NCBI GenBank assembly: GCA_911728455.2
Contig: OU452222.1
Coordinates: 23,448,090 to 23,512,089, forward strand
Source of the DNA: Marthasterias glacialis
Lineage: Eukaryota; Echinodermata; Asteroidea; Forcipulatida; Asteriidae
Length of the DNA: 64,000 bases
Direction of reading: 5' to 3'
The translations under genes and the position numbers were made by a program. The notes beneath the pieces were generated by a model. That model ran no database searches. It had not been told where the DNA came from and worked only from the letters and a program-made list of their open reading frames with translations. Positions within the stretch are counted from its first letter, which is position 1. The number at the start of each line of letters is the position of its first letter. Below, piece after piece: positions 1 through 10,900 of the stretch.

Positions 1-1735
1 TGGCAGTTAATTAAAAACGTAAATGTTTGTACATACACCGCGTACATTGTATGTACGCGCACGCACAGCGAGCCGTGTGGCTGTTGAGAGCATCGGCCGC
101 TGGGAATCATGAATATTCATTACTTGCGGATTCTTCCGATTGGCCGTTGGGAAACCAATCAAATTGAAGTCGGAAAATGCCCGCGGAAATTTAAAAGTGT
201 TCTTTCTCGAGTTCCTGATATCAGCATTCTTAGGTTTTTTTTAATATTTTTCGCTACACAAACATATAAACTTTTTTAATTCGTTCCCTCAATGAAATTG
301 ATTTTCGGGTAATGCATCTTTAACTTGGACTTGGACGTTTTATTTTTTTTTATGCAGTCCGAATATTACCACTGGCCTAGTGATTTTCAATGGGGACTTT
401 GAATCGATTCCAAAAAGGGAATCCTTAAGAAAAATTGATTTTTTTTTTCGTGGATAGCAATTCTGAACTACAGAAAAAAAATGGTGTGTTTTGGGGTGTT
501 TGCTCTTGTACGTCATGTACACGGCAGACATATGGCGACGACTTCCACTTACCAACAAATTCATCCCTAGTGTGACACGTTCGACTTGAACCCCGTGGAA
601 TAACGATCCAGGGGATACGCATGCAGCTACAGTGTGAAAGCGCGCCGGGGTAAGCGGGGGGTAAACAAACTCCCGGGAACTTCCCCGTGGTTGTATTCTC
701 CGGGGAAAAGAGATACAGTGTGAAAAGGACTATAGATTAACCTCAAAATTGTAGTTGTACTAAGAAGAAAAACAAAATAATAACTTGTGCACAACGCGGC
801 TGGGGCGGTGGTGGGGGAGTAGGGAGTATAGTAGTAGTTCAATCAGCCTAGACGTTTATATTGACGTTCAATCACCGTAAACAACACGACCTCATAAGGC
901 TTTGTGGGTTCAGGTTGTTTTGCGCGAACGTCACACACTGCTCATTTTTAGTTCCTCCTCGTAAAAACCAGACAAGTCTTTAAATGAAAATTTCATTTAA
1001 ATACTCTCTATAGACTAACTTTGTGAGAAAGAAAACAATGCCTTTCGCTTTCAACTTCACACACTTTTTGGTTATTTGATTCCGTCAATAAAGGTGCAAA
1101 GTGGTTGTTTTGACATGTTTTTAGTTGTAAAATTGAATTGTTTAAAGCCGTTTGATGCAATGTTTAACTCTTCTCATCCTGGAAGACAACAGTGTACATC
1201 AACAGAGGCTTAATCAGAGGAAGAGGGGGGCAGGGCCCCGACTATCCCCTCTCAGATCCCTTAACCCACCCCCATGACATTAAGAGGAAGAAAAAAAACG
1301 AACAGTTAAGTACATTAAATACCCCCAATTATGTATTTTCACCGGCTTGCTCTCCCCCAAATGAAAATGTCTGGTTACGTCCCTTGAAATCAAACGGCGC
1401 AAAACGTGAAAGGGTACAAAACATCATTGTTCAACACTTACAGTTACGGACCATTGACGCTAAATCATAGCCGCCTTTGGGTAAATAATTTTGTTGGACC
1501 GTGAGAGGAAATTTTCCCGCGATCCCAGAGTTCGACCCATGGTGTATTACACAAAGGGATTTGAAAGGTATAATAAATCACTGGTTTGGGAGATAAGATA
1601 TTTTGTTTCCAACTTCTAGGAATAAAAATAAATAAATAAATACCAAGCAATAACCCACAAGAGAAACTGACTGGGTAAATTTTACACAATCCTTTGTGCT
1701 CATTTTCGACGTAGCTTATTTCTATTTAGATCTGT
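1..1735. other. Intergenic DNA, no supported gene
   Basis: AT-rich DNA with short open frames only. I see no exon with good splice signals, no RNA gene and no clear repeat structure beyond poly-T runs. The frames here have no recognisable domain and look like chance frames. Confidence 0.5.
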
Positions 1736-1884
1736 CCCTCTTTTCAAAGTCGTGGCTTTCGGCTCCGGCTTGGGCTTAGGCTCCGGCAGTTATTTAGAAA
1801 ACGTGCCCTTTCAATATGAGGCTTCACTGCAGGCTGACGGAGCCTAAGCCGGAAACGAAACTTAAGCCATGATTTCGAAAAGGG
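1736..1884. mobile_element. Short palindromic MITE, family A
   Basis: The ends read CCCTCTTTTCAAAGTCGTGG and, at the right on the opposite strand, CCCTTTTCGAAATCATGGC, so they are imperfect terminal inverted repeats. Inside each arm is a GGCTTGGGCTTAGGCTCCG-like block. A related copy lies at about 52926-53098. There is no coding capacity, so it is inferred to be a non-autonomous DNA element. Confidence 0.55.
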
Positions 1885-2820
1885 TAATTGAATCGGGTGA
1901 CATTATCAATCTCTCTACTTCTAACAATTCAGACGAAGATATTTCTAAACACACTGCACTGAAACGAAGTTCGTACAAAATATATTATTTATATAATTAC
2001 CGTCTGTTTATTTTGCGATCGTTAACATAATCAAACATTCAAGAGTCGATAGTATTTCCTAAAATTAAAATGGTGAAGGAATGTATAATAAGATCACACA
2101 CATTTCAACTTGAGCATTTGTTGCGACTGTTTGTTGCTGACGTGATGACTAAAAGTAGAGTTCAAAAAACACAATGCAGGGAACTCATTTCAATTCTTCT
2201 GCAGTAGGTTTAATGCAATCCCCAATGACATTCGTGTATAGAGTGAAACCGCATCAAGAAGCTACTATAAATATTGTCAGTTTGTTAATACACACTTACA
2301 AAGCATAACATGCAGGTGACTAGGAAACAACACTTCCTGAGTATCGCGGATACCAGATAACCTTTCGAATTGTTGAATTCATTAAAGGGGACTGCATCGG
2401 GTGATACTATGAAAAAATGTGAATGAATTAATAACACGAATAATAATACGCAACTCTTATATAGCGCTTTTTACACCCAAAAGGGCCGCCAAAAGCGTTC
2501 TTTATTTTTTTTCTTCAAGCACGCAGAGCTGTTTGAAAGTGTAAGTCCCAGGTTATTGGTGTATAATAAACAGTTAACACCTTGTGACGGTTTACATGAT
2601 GCTGTGGAGCAATCTGTTGCCAACCATACCAGTAAACACCGGATCGAACCCCTTCTCTTAGCGAGTGTACTGCTCGCAGGGTTAAAGGTTTGGTGAATTA
2701 CTTAGTATTGATGATTTTATTTTACACCTTACAGTTAATATACAATAATTTTGTTGAGAAAAAATCATTTTGTGCCTTCCTGTATATTTTGGCATGATTT
2801 TTTTTTCTTTAAAAATAATA

Positions 2821-3080
2821 GTCTTTAGGAACACCCACAAAAATAGGTCACTTGCTGACATGGCTGGATTCCTTCTGTGATGTCATATGCATTACATAGT
2901 ATAAATTCACGAGTGCATTTTTGGAAAGAAAGAACACGTATTTGTCATTCCTTTGGCAGACCCCGTCCAGAAACGATTGTCCTCTGGAACAGCTCATGAA
3001 TAAATTATGTAATGATGATGTCACAGAAGGAATCTAGCCTTGTCAGCAAGTGACATATTTTTGTGGGTGTTCCTGAAGAC
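2821..3080. mobile_element. MITE with about 70-bp inverted repeats, family B
   Basis: The left arm starts GTCTTTAGGAACACCCACAA. The right arm, read on the minus strand, starts GTCTTCAGGAACACCCACAA. The match continues inward through ACTTGCTGACA and the GGATTCCTTCTGTGATGTCA block. The middle is unrelated AT-rich sequence with no open frame. This is the structure of a non-autonomous DNA transposon. Confidence 0.7.
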
Positions 3081-3315
3081 CATTACTTTTATTATTATTA
3101 TTATTATTATTATTATCATTATTAATGGTTTATTAAAAATCTGCTCATCGCAGCCGGCAGGCTGAATTAAAATACAGATTAACATTAAAAGAAAATGAAT
3201 CATGTAAAAATAGACCGCAGGGCACAAAAAAAAATTCCAACTGAATTATTGTATGATAATTATTAGGTGTAAATTAAAAACATCAATACTTAGTAATTCA
3301 TCAAACCTTTCAGTG

Positions 3316-3445
3316 CATTACACAACACACAGGACCTACGGCTTTACATCCTTCCGAATGACGCAGCAATTATGGTTAAATGTCTTGCTGACGGACACAA
3401 GTGTCACGACTGGGACTCGAACCAACACTCTGCACAATCAGAGGG
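3316..3445 (-). repeat. tRNA-derived SINE fragment
   Basis: Contains the block CACGACTGGGACTCGAACC, the reverse complement of a polymerase III B box (GGTTCGAGTCC). It also has the body sequence 'acctacggctttacatcc...gcagcaattatggttaaatg', which recurs at 30247-30425, 52562-52735 and 56096-56391. It is truncated relative to the copy at 56096-56391. A further weak fragment sits at about 2575-2680. Confidence 0.55.
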
Positions 3446-4593
3446 GGGGGGTTCAACTTGGGTTCAATACAATAAATAGCCCCCCCCCCTCCTCCCTCCC
3501 ACAAAGGGCAAACATAATGTATCCTTAAAACTTACTTCAAAAGCAAGCCACGATTATTATACAAGACGATTATTATAATACATTAATAAAAACAATTAAA
3601 ATTGAAAGCCTCCTCTTTAGAAACAAATAAATTATTTTATTGTTACTTTTTGAAAAATTGACAAAAAAGAAAAAGAAAAAAAAGACCTCTTTCTATGCCT
3701 GTAGCTATTGTCTGATTGTTGAGTGCAAAATATTTTAAAATGTCCAATGTACTACACGACGGGCTTAGGATGAGTGAAACCAACTGAAGAATTTTTTTAT
3801 TGTCTTCTTCTTCTCCTTCTCTCAGTAAAAAGCTTTTTATCGCAGTTCGTTTATCTCATCATTTTGGGAGAACATTTTTGAAGGAAAACAAAATGTAAAA
3901 TCCGATAACTTGGATATAGTACAGTAAAGATACCAATTCCATGAAGTGTTTTTTAGTCATCATAATTATTCGAACTTGTTTGCAGTTATGTCGTGCCGGC
4001 TCCGTCGTTTGAAAATATCGGTAAAAAAAATGCCCAGCTTTTATTACCTGTTTATCTTATACAACAGACTGTATGTACTGGTAAGTTTGAAGGCCTTGTC
4101 ATTATACCAGGAGGAAAAGCTATTAAACAAATGATATTGAGTGGCAAAGCTGTTTGTTGTGTTCGATAATCCTCAAAACAACCTCTGACAATAGTCGAGG
4201 GTACCATAGAAATAATTAATCTATTCCAGGGTTAGGCCCTACTGTCGTGCGAAAGCGAAAAATCACAAGTCCGGAACCCACTGCACAATTTGCGAGGTGG
4301 GTGTAATTAACTGCGGCTATTTGATGAGTAGTAGAGTATAACAGTATAAGACTTGGAGTTGTTTACATATTATTGACACATAAAACATTAAAAAAATAAG
4401 CTGAACAATGTTATTGATATAAATATGAGACCATCGCCTAGCAAACGATTCGTCTTCAAGAGAGCTATGATGATTTCAATTCTATGGTGGCTCTAAAGGG
4501 ACATCACCTTATATACTTACGCCAAATTCACGATTTCTTCCCCAAATCGCAAACAGTTGGTTATTTTTTTTTATTTTTTTTTTTATTTTTTTT
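3446..4593. other. Intergenic AT-rich DNA
   Basis: Only short chance frames, homopolymer runs (poly-G at 3444-3450, poly-C at 3481-3490) and T-rich stretches. I see no gene and no clear element. Confidence 0.4.
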
Positions 4594-4726
4594 ATATTTG
4601 GACATGTATTTGTATAATTTACAATTTAAAATGCCCAGGTCAAGACAAAAGTTAAAAACAACTGTCATCATAGATGTGTCCGTAAAAGCAACAATCTATA
4701 AAATCAGTTAAATATAAACATTAAAG

Positions 4727-4978
4727 ATGGAAAACAGCAAAAGCGTCTCTCAAACTGGATTTAAAAACATTAAAAGACTCGGTGATGAGATTGTTCCTCG
4801 TATCTACACTAAGATTGGAAAACAATTTGAGAAAACGAACGGAACCAGGAAACTTGAACTTGTCTGTACGATGTTTTGCATGATGAAAAGTAAGAACATC
4901 CAGAAATATACAGACAAACGATGTTGCATTTGTTCAGACCAGGTATTTATGTTTACGTTTCCCCACATAGGACTATAG
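4727..4978 (+). CDS. Hypothetical 83-codon frame, tandem copy 1
   Basis: The frame starts MENSKSVSQTGFKNIKRLGD and ends with a cysteine cluster, DKRCCICSDQ, followed by a hydrophobic tail. A possible splice donor (CAG|GTATTT) falls straight after SDQ, so this could be a first coding exon rather than a whole small protein. The ATG context AAAGATGG is reasonable. I do not recognise the family. It is basic and Lys/Cys-rich with no signal peptide or membrane helix. Nothing else in the window extends it convincingly. A non-coding satellite with a chance frame is equally possible. Confidence 0.3.
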   Translation: MENSKSVSQTGFKNIKRLGDEIVPRIYTKIGKQFEKTNGTRKLELVCTMFCMMKSKNIQKYTDKRCCICSDQVFMFTFPHIGL

Positions 4979-5251
4979 CACAACTTCAGAAAATGTTATT
5001 CTACAAAGGTAATAAATAATCGTTTTTAGTATATACACACAAAGTGACTGCTCGTGTGGAATTGAGTACCCAACACAGTTGTAGTCAATGCCCACTCTTT
5101 TCATTTTTTATTTTTTTTATATTTGGACATGTATTTGTATAATTTACAATTTAAAATGCCCAGGTCAAGACAAAAGTTAAAAACAACTGTCATCATAGAT
5201 GTGTCCGTAAAAGCAACAATCTATAAAATCAGTTAAATATAAACATTAAAG

Positions 5252-5503
5252 ATGGAAAACAGCAAAAGCGTCTCTCAAACTGGATTTAAAAACATTAAAA
5301 GACTCGGTGATGAGATTGTTCCTCGTATCTACACTAAGATTGGAAAACAATTTGAGAAAACGAACGGAACCAGGAAACTTGAACTTGTCTGTACGATGTT
5401 TTGCATGATGAAAACTAAGAACATCCAGAAATATACAGACAAACGATGTTGCATTTGTTCAGACCAGGTATTTATGTTTACGTTTCCCCACATAGGACTA
5501 TAG
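5252..5503 (+). CDS. Hypothetical 83-codon frame, tandem copy 2
   Basis: Same frame as the copy at 4727-4978, 525 bases downstream, with one visible amino-acid difference (KSKN becomes KTKN). It keeps the DKRCCICSDQ motif and the candidate donor after it. Function unknown. Confidence 0.3.
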   Translation: MENSKSVSQTGFKNIKRLGDEIVPRIYTKIGKQFEKTNGTRKLELVCTMFCMMKTKNIQKYTDKRCCICSDQVFMFTFPHIGL

Positions 5504-5776
5504 CACAACTTCAGAAAATGTTATTCTACAAAGGTAATAAATAATCGTTTTTAGTATATACACACAAAGTGACTGCTCGCGTGGAATTGAGTACCCAACA
5601 CAGTTGTAGTCAATGCCCACTCTTTTCATTTTTTATTTTTTTTATATTTGGACATGTATTTGTATAATTTACAATTTAAAATGCCCAGGTCAAGACAAAA
5701 GTTTAAAACAACTGTCATCATAGATGTGTCCGTAAAAGCAACAATCTATAAAATCAGTTAAATATAAACATTAAAG

Positions 5777-6028
5777 ATGGAAAACAGCAAAAGCGTCTCT
5801 CAAACTGGATTTAAAAACATTAAAAGACTCGGTGATGAGATTGTTCCTCGTATCTACACTAAGATTGGAAAACAATTTGAGAAAACGAACGGAACCAGGA
5901 AACTTGAACTTGTCTGAACGATGTTTTGCATGATGAAAAGTAAGAACATCCAGAAATATACAGACAAACGATGTTGCATTTGTTCAGACCAGGTATTTAT
6001 GTTTACGTTTCCCCACATAGGACTATAG
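5777..6028 (+). pseudogene. Third tandem copy, stopped by TGA at codon 47
   Basis: Aligned with the first two copies, GTC TGT ACG becomes GTC TGA ACG, so the cysteine codon is a stop at 5915-5917. The rest of the frame, including DKRCCICSDQ, is unchanged. Either this copy is broken or the frame is not under selection in any copy. Confidence 0.4.
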
Positions 6029-6306
6029 CACAACTTCAGAAAATGTTATTCTACAAAGGTAATAAATAATCGTTTTTAGTATATACACACAAAGTGACTG
6101 CTCGTGTGGAATTGAGTACCCAACACAGTTGTAGTCAATGCCCACTCTACAAAGTGATTGTGAAACATAATCACTTTTACCAGGTACGCAAAATCAAACA
6201 ATAGTTATATGAAAACAACTGTAGTCAAGTGGCCTAATGTTCAATTTCAAGATTACCTTGACACGTCAGACAAAAGCACCATTGTTGATACAAAGCTTCT
6301 TTTATA

Positions 6307-6597
6307 GGGCTTACTAATTAATGTTAAGGTATGTACCATCCGGATTTTCAAATATAAAATTGTCCCCCTTTGTTTGTACACATGGTGGGGGGGGGGGGGG
6401 GGGCATAAATCCATTTAGGAAGGGAGTTCAGGAATAAGACTTACATAGTGTAGTAGTCCTGTCATAGCCCTACACTAGCCATACTACTCACGTAGTTTTA
6501 GATCTAAAGATCCTAGGAATGAATTATTATCGATTTTTGAAAACATTTTGATTTGAACATCCGGATGGTTCCTACCCTAGCGTTAATTAGTAGGCCC
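6307..6597. mobile_element. MITE, family C
   Basis: The ends are GGGCTTACTAATTAATG on the left and GGGCCTACTAATTAACG on the right when read on the minus strand. Both are followed inward by an ATCCGGAT block. The interior has a long poly-G run (about 6386-6404) and no coding capacity. Confidence 0.65.
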
Positions 6598-7740
6598 AGG
6601 GGAAGCCTACAATTTCACTGAGCCACCTGACTGCTTTGTGCCTAGACATTTATGTTTGTGTGAAGGAAAGAAGATTCAACGATTCTGCCGTTCTGCCGAT
6701 TCGCTTGTCTGTTGATGTGGATTTATTTTAAAAGTATGACCGAAACATCGTCGCCTAAGGGAAAATGTAATCAATGCATACTGCTGTCTGTTACACTTTG
6801 CTTACCAGCCTTTCATAGGAACAAGGACGTCATGTTTAAAATATTATTTACTTTTTCTTGGGGACTTTCTTCACGTTAATAAGTATGTTACTTCGATTTA
6901 GAAATTCGCAATTAGAACCGAGTTTTTGGGGACAACTTGGTGTTGTAGATTAGTCGAGCGTTCGCAGTCATGTCTAGCACACATTATAGCGAGAACATTC
7001 GTTTCTAAGCAACGGAGATGCATATTAATTGAAACATCGAGGTCATCGAAGGGACCCAAACATAATACGCCAGAACCATTGTATCGACAGAAATGTTATT
7101 TTCATATATTTAAGGATAATTTTATGCAGACTGTAAAATTCAAAGCAAATGAAGTTCAAAGCTATTATACTGACGTCAGGAGTATAGTGGGAAAGGCGTT
7201 CACCTTGAAATAATACTCCATGTTTTAACTGATATGACGGTCTGTTATTGTTTTTATAATTTTGTTTATTCACATTCACGGAAAGACGTTTTTCCCCACA
7301 AGAATGGTAAAAAAACTCCTCAAATTTTTGGGGCTTCCAACCAGCCCCCGTAAACGCACACTTTAACTGACGAACCTTTTGCTGGTATACGTGTGGGTGC
7401 AATAAATGACAACCTCTGATTATTATAACTGGATTTGTATTTTTTATCTGCTGTGGCGTATTTTTTTGTTGTTGTTGTTGTTGTCTGCAGTGGCCAGCCC
7501 ATTGATCCGAAACGGTGCATTGCCACACTACAGAGAGCTATACACATGCAGGTAATGGTGGTTGGATGGGAATGCAACCTGGATGTGCGCGTGGATGAGG
7601 GCCGGTATGCTCTGCCAGACAAGTCAGCCTAGCAGTCAGTCGCCAGCAACTGGTGTTTCAGACTACAGTCATGACAACGGACAACATTCTGGTATTTGAA
7701 GCGAAGTAACGGCAGGCAAAGGACACACAAATCTCACAAC
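6598..7740. other. Upstream region of the CAP gene
   Basis: No supported coding exon. Frames here, including a 161-codon one on the minus strand, lack domains and contain simple repeat such as the TTG run near 7470. The stretch nearest 7741 probably holds the 5' UTR and promoter of the CAP gene. I cannot place a transcription start. Confidence 0.4.
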
Positions 7741-7992
7741 ATGGCAGGGCTGTCTTTATTTCTGCTGTTGGTTCTGCATGTGGTTCCTCTCATACATGCA
7801 GAAGGGACCGTTGTGGACGAGGTTTTGTCCAGTTTAGGACGCGGGCCACCTAGGGGGTTTGACAGTCGACATCGTGTCAGGAGGCTGGCCAGTGAGTCCA
7901 TCATGACCGCGGCCGAAAAGACTTTAACTTTGAACAAGCACAACGAGTTGCGCAGTCAGACAACTCCAGCAGCATCAAACATGAATTTCATG
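7741..7992 (+). CDS. CAP gene exon 1: signal peptide and CAP N-terminus
   Basis: Starts at ATG in a good context (CACAACATGG). Residues 1-20 form a leucine-rich signal peptide ending near IHA|EG. RHRVRR at 43-48 resembles a furin site, so residues 21-48 may be a propeptide. The exon ends after KHNELRSQTTPAASNMNFM, the first CAP helix, at ATG|GTAAGT in phase 0. An upstream in-frame extension starts with TTG, not ATG, and was not used. Confidence 0.85.
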
Positions 7993-10900
7993 GTAAGTGA
8001 TAAAATAATACGCAATCCCGTTGAGATAATTACATGTACATTCATCTTTTGTTTCTCCTTCTTCTTCTTAAGACTGCTTTAAAAGTTGTGTGAGGGCCTA
8101 TATTTTGGCCTCAATTTCTCAGTTCATATCAACCATCGCATTTAAACGCGTTTTAATTTTTCACGAACGAAACTTAGCCATTACACATGCAAGTTATTTA
8201 CAAATTTAGAATACGGTTAGAGAAAACATTGTTTCTAGCGGTTGTCCATGAACGTTGACAGGATGTACTTGTGTCGGTTTGGCAAATCAAAATTAAGAAC
8301 CTCGATTTTAAAGGAAAATTCTGTATTTGATTTGCGATGTATGAAATCTAACGAAAACTGTTCGTCAAACGAGGGTACCAGTTGCGCACCCCTCCCCCGT
8401 TTTTTTAAATTTTATTTACCCGAATTTAGCTTAATTCCATAGCCGGCTTTCTGAGTATATTATTGTGGCCTTGCAGTCTCTCTACACGCTTAAAACTGAA
8501 GAGTTGAATCAAACACTTATGTGTACGGTCAGTGACTACACTTTGGAAATGTTAAATCCAACATTTTAAAATGTTAAATGCAGTATGTAAAACTTGCAAT
8601 CTTGCCTTTGTATTGTTAATGCAACATTTAAAGTACTGATCGTTTCAACAATTGCAATGAAAAACAAATTGAAAATGTTGAAATAACACTTAAACGGTTG
8701 GATCCAACTCTTTGGTGTTGGATTTGATATTTTAAACTGCTGGATTTCACATTTACAGTGTTGGATTCAACACTTCAGTTTTTAGAGTGTACCACTGTCG
8801 CCGCAGTAATGAAAAGTCCCCAACACATTTGTCACAGTGTTGTCTTGCGTTTGCGATGCAGGATGTGTTCTTTTCAGAGCCACCACTCCTCCCAAAAGAG
8901 ATTTTGAAATGGTTGTACCCACAATGGGGGGGAATAATAATAAAATTAAAAATATGGGTATTGAAAAACAAATTCGATATGCACTCTGAACCTGACGAGG
9001 TATATAGAAAATACTCCATAAACAGCACTGAAAAATATTTTTAAAAAGTAACAAATGACTATACAAATAAGCCATGATCATTTGGTTAAACAAGTACGGC
9101 CAGGTGGTGTTATGTATCAGGAGTTGACGCAGCCCAGTCGTCTTGTCTCCAAATGCCATAGTCGGGAATATTTTTCACTGCTGGAATTACAGAACGAGTT
9201 CTATAATAGCTCTTGTGTCCTGATCCTGGACGTCTCAAGGTTGATTCGTTGGTGGGGAAGTTCGGAAAGCGGTGGCTGGGTTGCTACGGGGAAGGACACG
9301 GGGGCCAGTTATCGTTTTTTGTTGGTTATCGTTTCTGTGCGTGTATGAAAGGCTGCAGGGCCTTGCTACTTTTATTTAGTCAATTTTCGAGACATGTGAG
9401 CCAAATATGGGAAACGAAATAGACTATGTAAGCTTATTATATCGGATGCCTAACTGAAAAAAAAAATGCCCTAACTTCAAGTCTGATCTGGCACCGGTAC
9501 ATCAAGTTTCATACTCTGGTTTAAAGTCCCAGCTCAACATTGGTAAACTGATTGGAAATGCTCCCATTCTGTGCACAGATCAAGATAACTATTTGTAATA
9601 AAACCAACCTGTGAAAATGTCAGCTCATTCCATTGTTTCATTTGCGAGAAAAACGGTAAAAATGCATTCAGCATTTGTGTACGCATTCCTATAGGCAGAG
9701 TTTTCGTCTCACTGAGACGAAAACTAATTTTGGATCATATTTCATATTTGTTTGTTTGTTTATTTGTTTGTTTGTTTGTTTGTTTGTTTGTTTTTTCTTC
9801 TTTTTAAACGATAAAACTTAAGACAGAAATATTTCAAGGAAAGTTTCTTACAGTCATTATTTTTGTATAAGGTATATGTAAATCTGTGAACATTTATGTT
9901 TTTCTTAACAATGTAAATTGAAGAGAATTAAAGGGAAACATGCACTTAAACCAGACGGGGCTTTCATCAAAACCAATGCCCAATTGCCATAATGCAGACA
10001 TCAATCTAACAATTTAGTATACACATAAAGTACAACATACATCACGTAGTAGTCCGACATAACCGTAAGTTTAATCTAATCTAATCTATGTGTGAATCGT
10101 TTCCCCGAAAGGTCATCTTGAAAGAAAAGATTTATTTGTTTATTTTTTTTTTTTTTTATACTAGCCTTCAAGCTTTTTCTTTTAGGTTTTCCCCAGATAT
10201 ATTTTACATCGTTTGTTTCCTTTTTTTTTAAGAGTGTTTATATAATATATATATATATTTTTTTAAATGTTCTTATGCCATGCTTGCCAACGTCTATAAT
10301 GGTTCTTTTAAAAAAAAATGTTTCCCTAATGCTTGTTTTTGTGTGGTTTTTTTTCTATTTTAAGCGATTGCTCTTTTGGATAGTGAGTTGGTTCCCTTTT
10401 GGGCAACCCCTAGGCTCCTGTTTGTTCTTCGTATTTTAATATGCCCTAATTGTTTTCGTAATTTTATACCCGTTTATTTTTTTGATACTTGGTGTGTTGA
10501 TGTTTTTAAGCCTAAATGAATCAATAAACAAAAGATAAATAAATAAATAAATCACCCACCCCGTTAAAACGAAGTTTAGAGTTTAAACACGTTTCTAAAC
10601 ATAATGTACTCGCTTTTTCCACATGTATAGCATAAAACATGTTTAGAATCCTGTGTGTGTGTCTTTGATTGCTAAAACATTTGAAGAAGCAAGTGGCAAA
10701 AAGCTAAGAATTTATTCCAAATTTGTTGTGATGAAAACAGGGGACAATGTATCACATGTTTTTTTTTTTTTTTTTTTTTTATCTGTGCCATTTTTCTTGT
10801 GCTTCTGAAACCGTGTATGCACTTACAAAACAATACCATGCCTAGGAGATTGCCCGCCTGGGATTAAAAGGGTGAGCACAGAACCGCCAATTTTACTGTT

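Larger units (their letters stand above)
4594..6148 (+). repeat. Three tandem copies of a 525-bp unit
   Basis: The marker ATATTTGGACATG starts at 4594, 5119 and 5644, exactly 525 bases apart each time. The units are nearly identical: I saw only a handful of substitutions, such as AAAAGTAAG versus AAAACTAAG. The array ends at the shared sequence GCCCACTCT near 6148. Each unit carries the same ATG-initiated frame, open for 83 codons in units 1 and 2 and interrupted in unit 3. The high identity points to recent local duplication or ongoing homogenisation. Confidence 0.9.
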
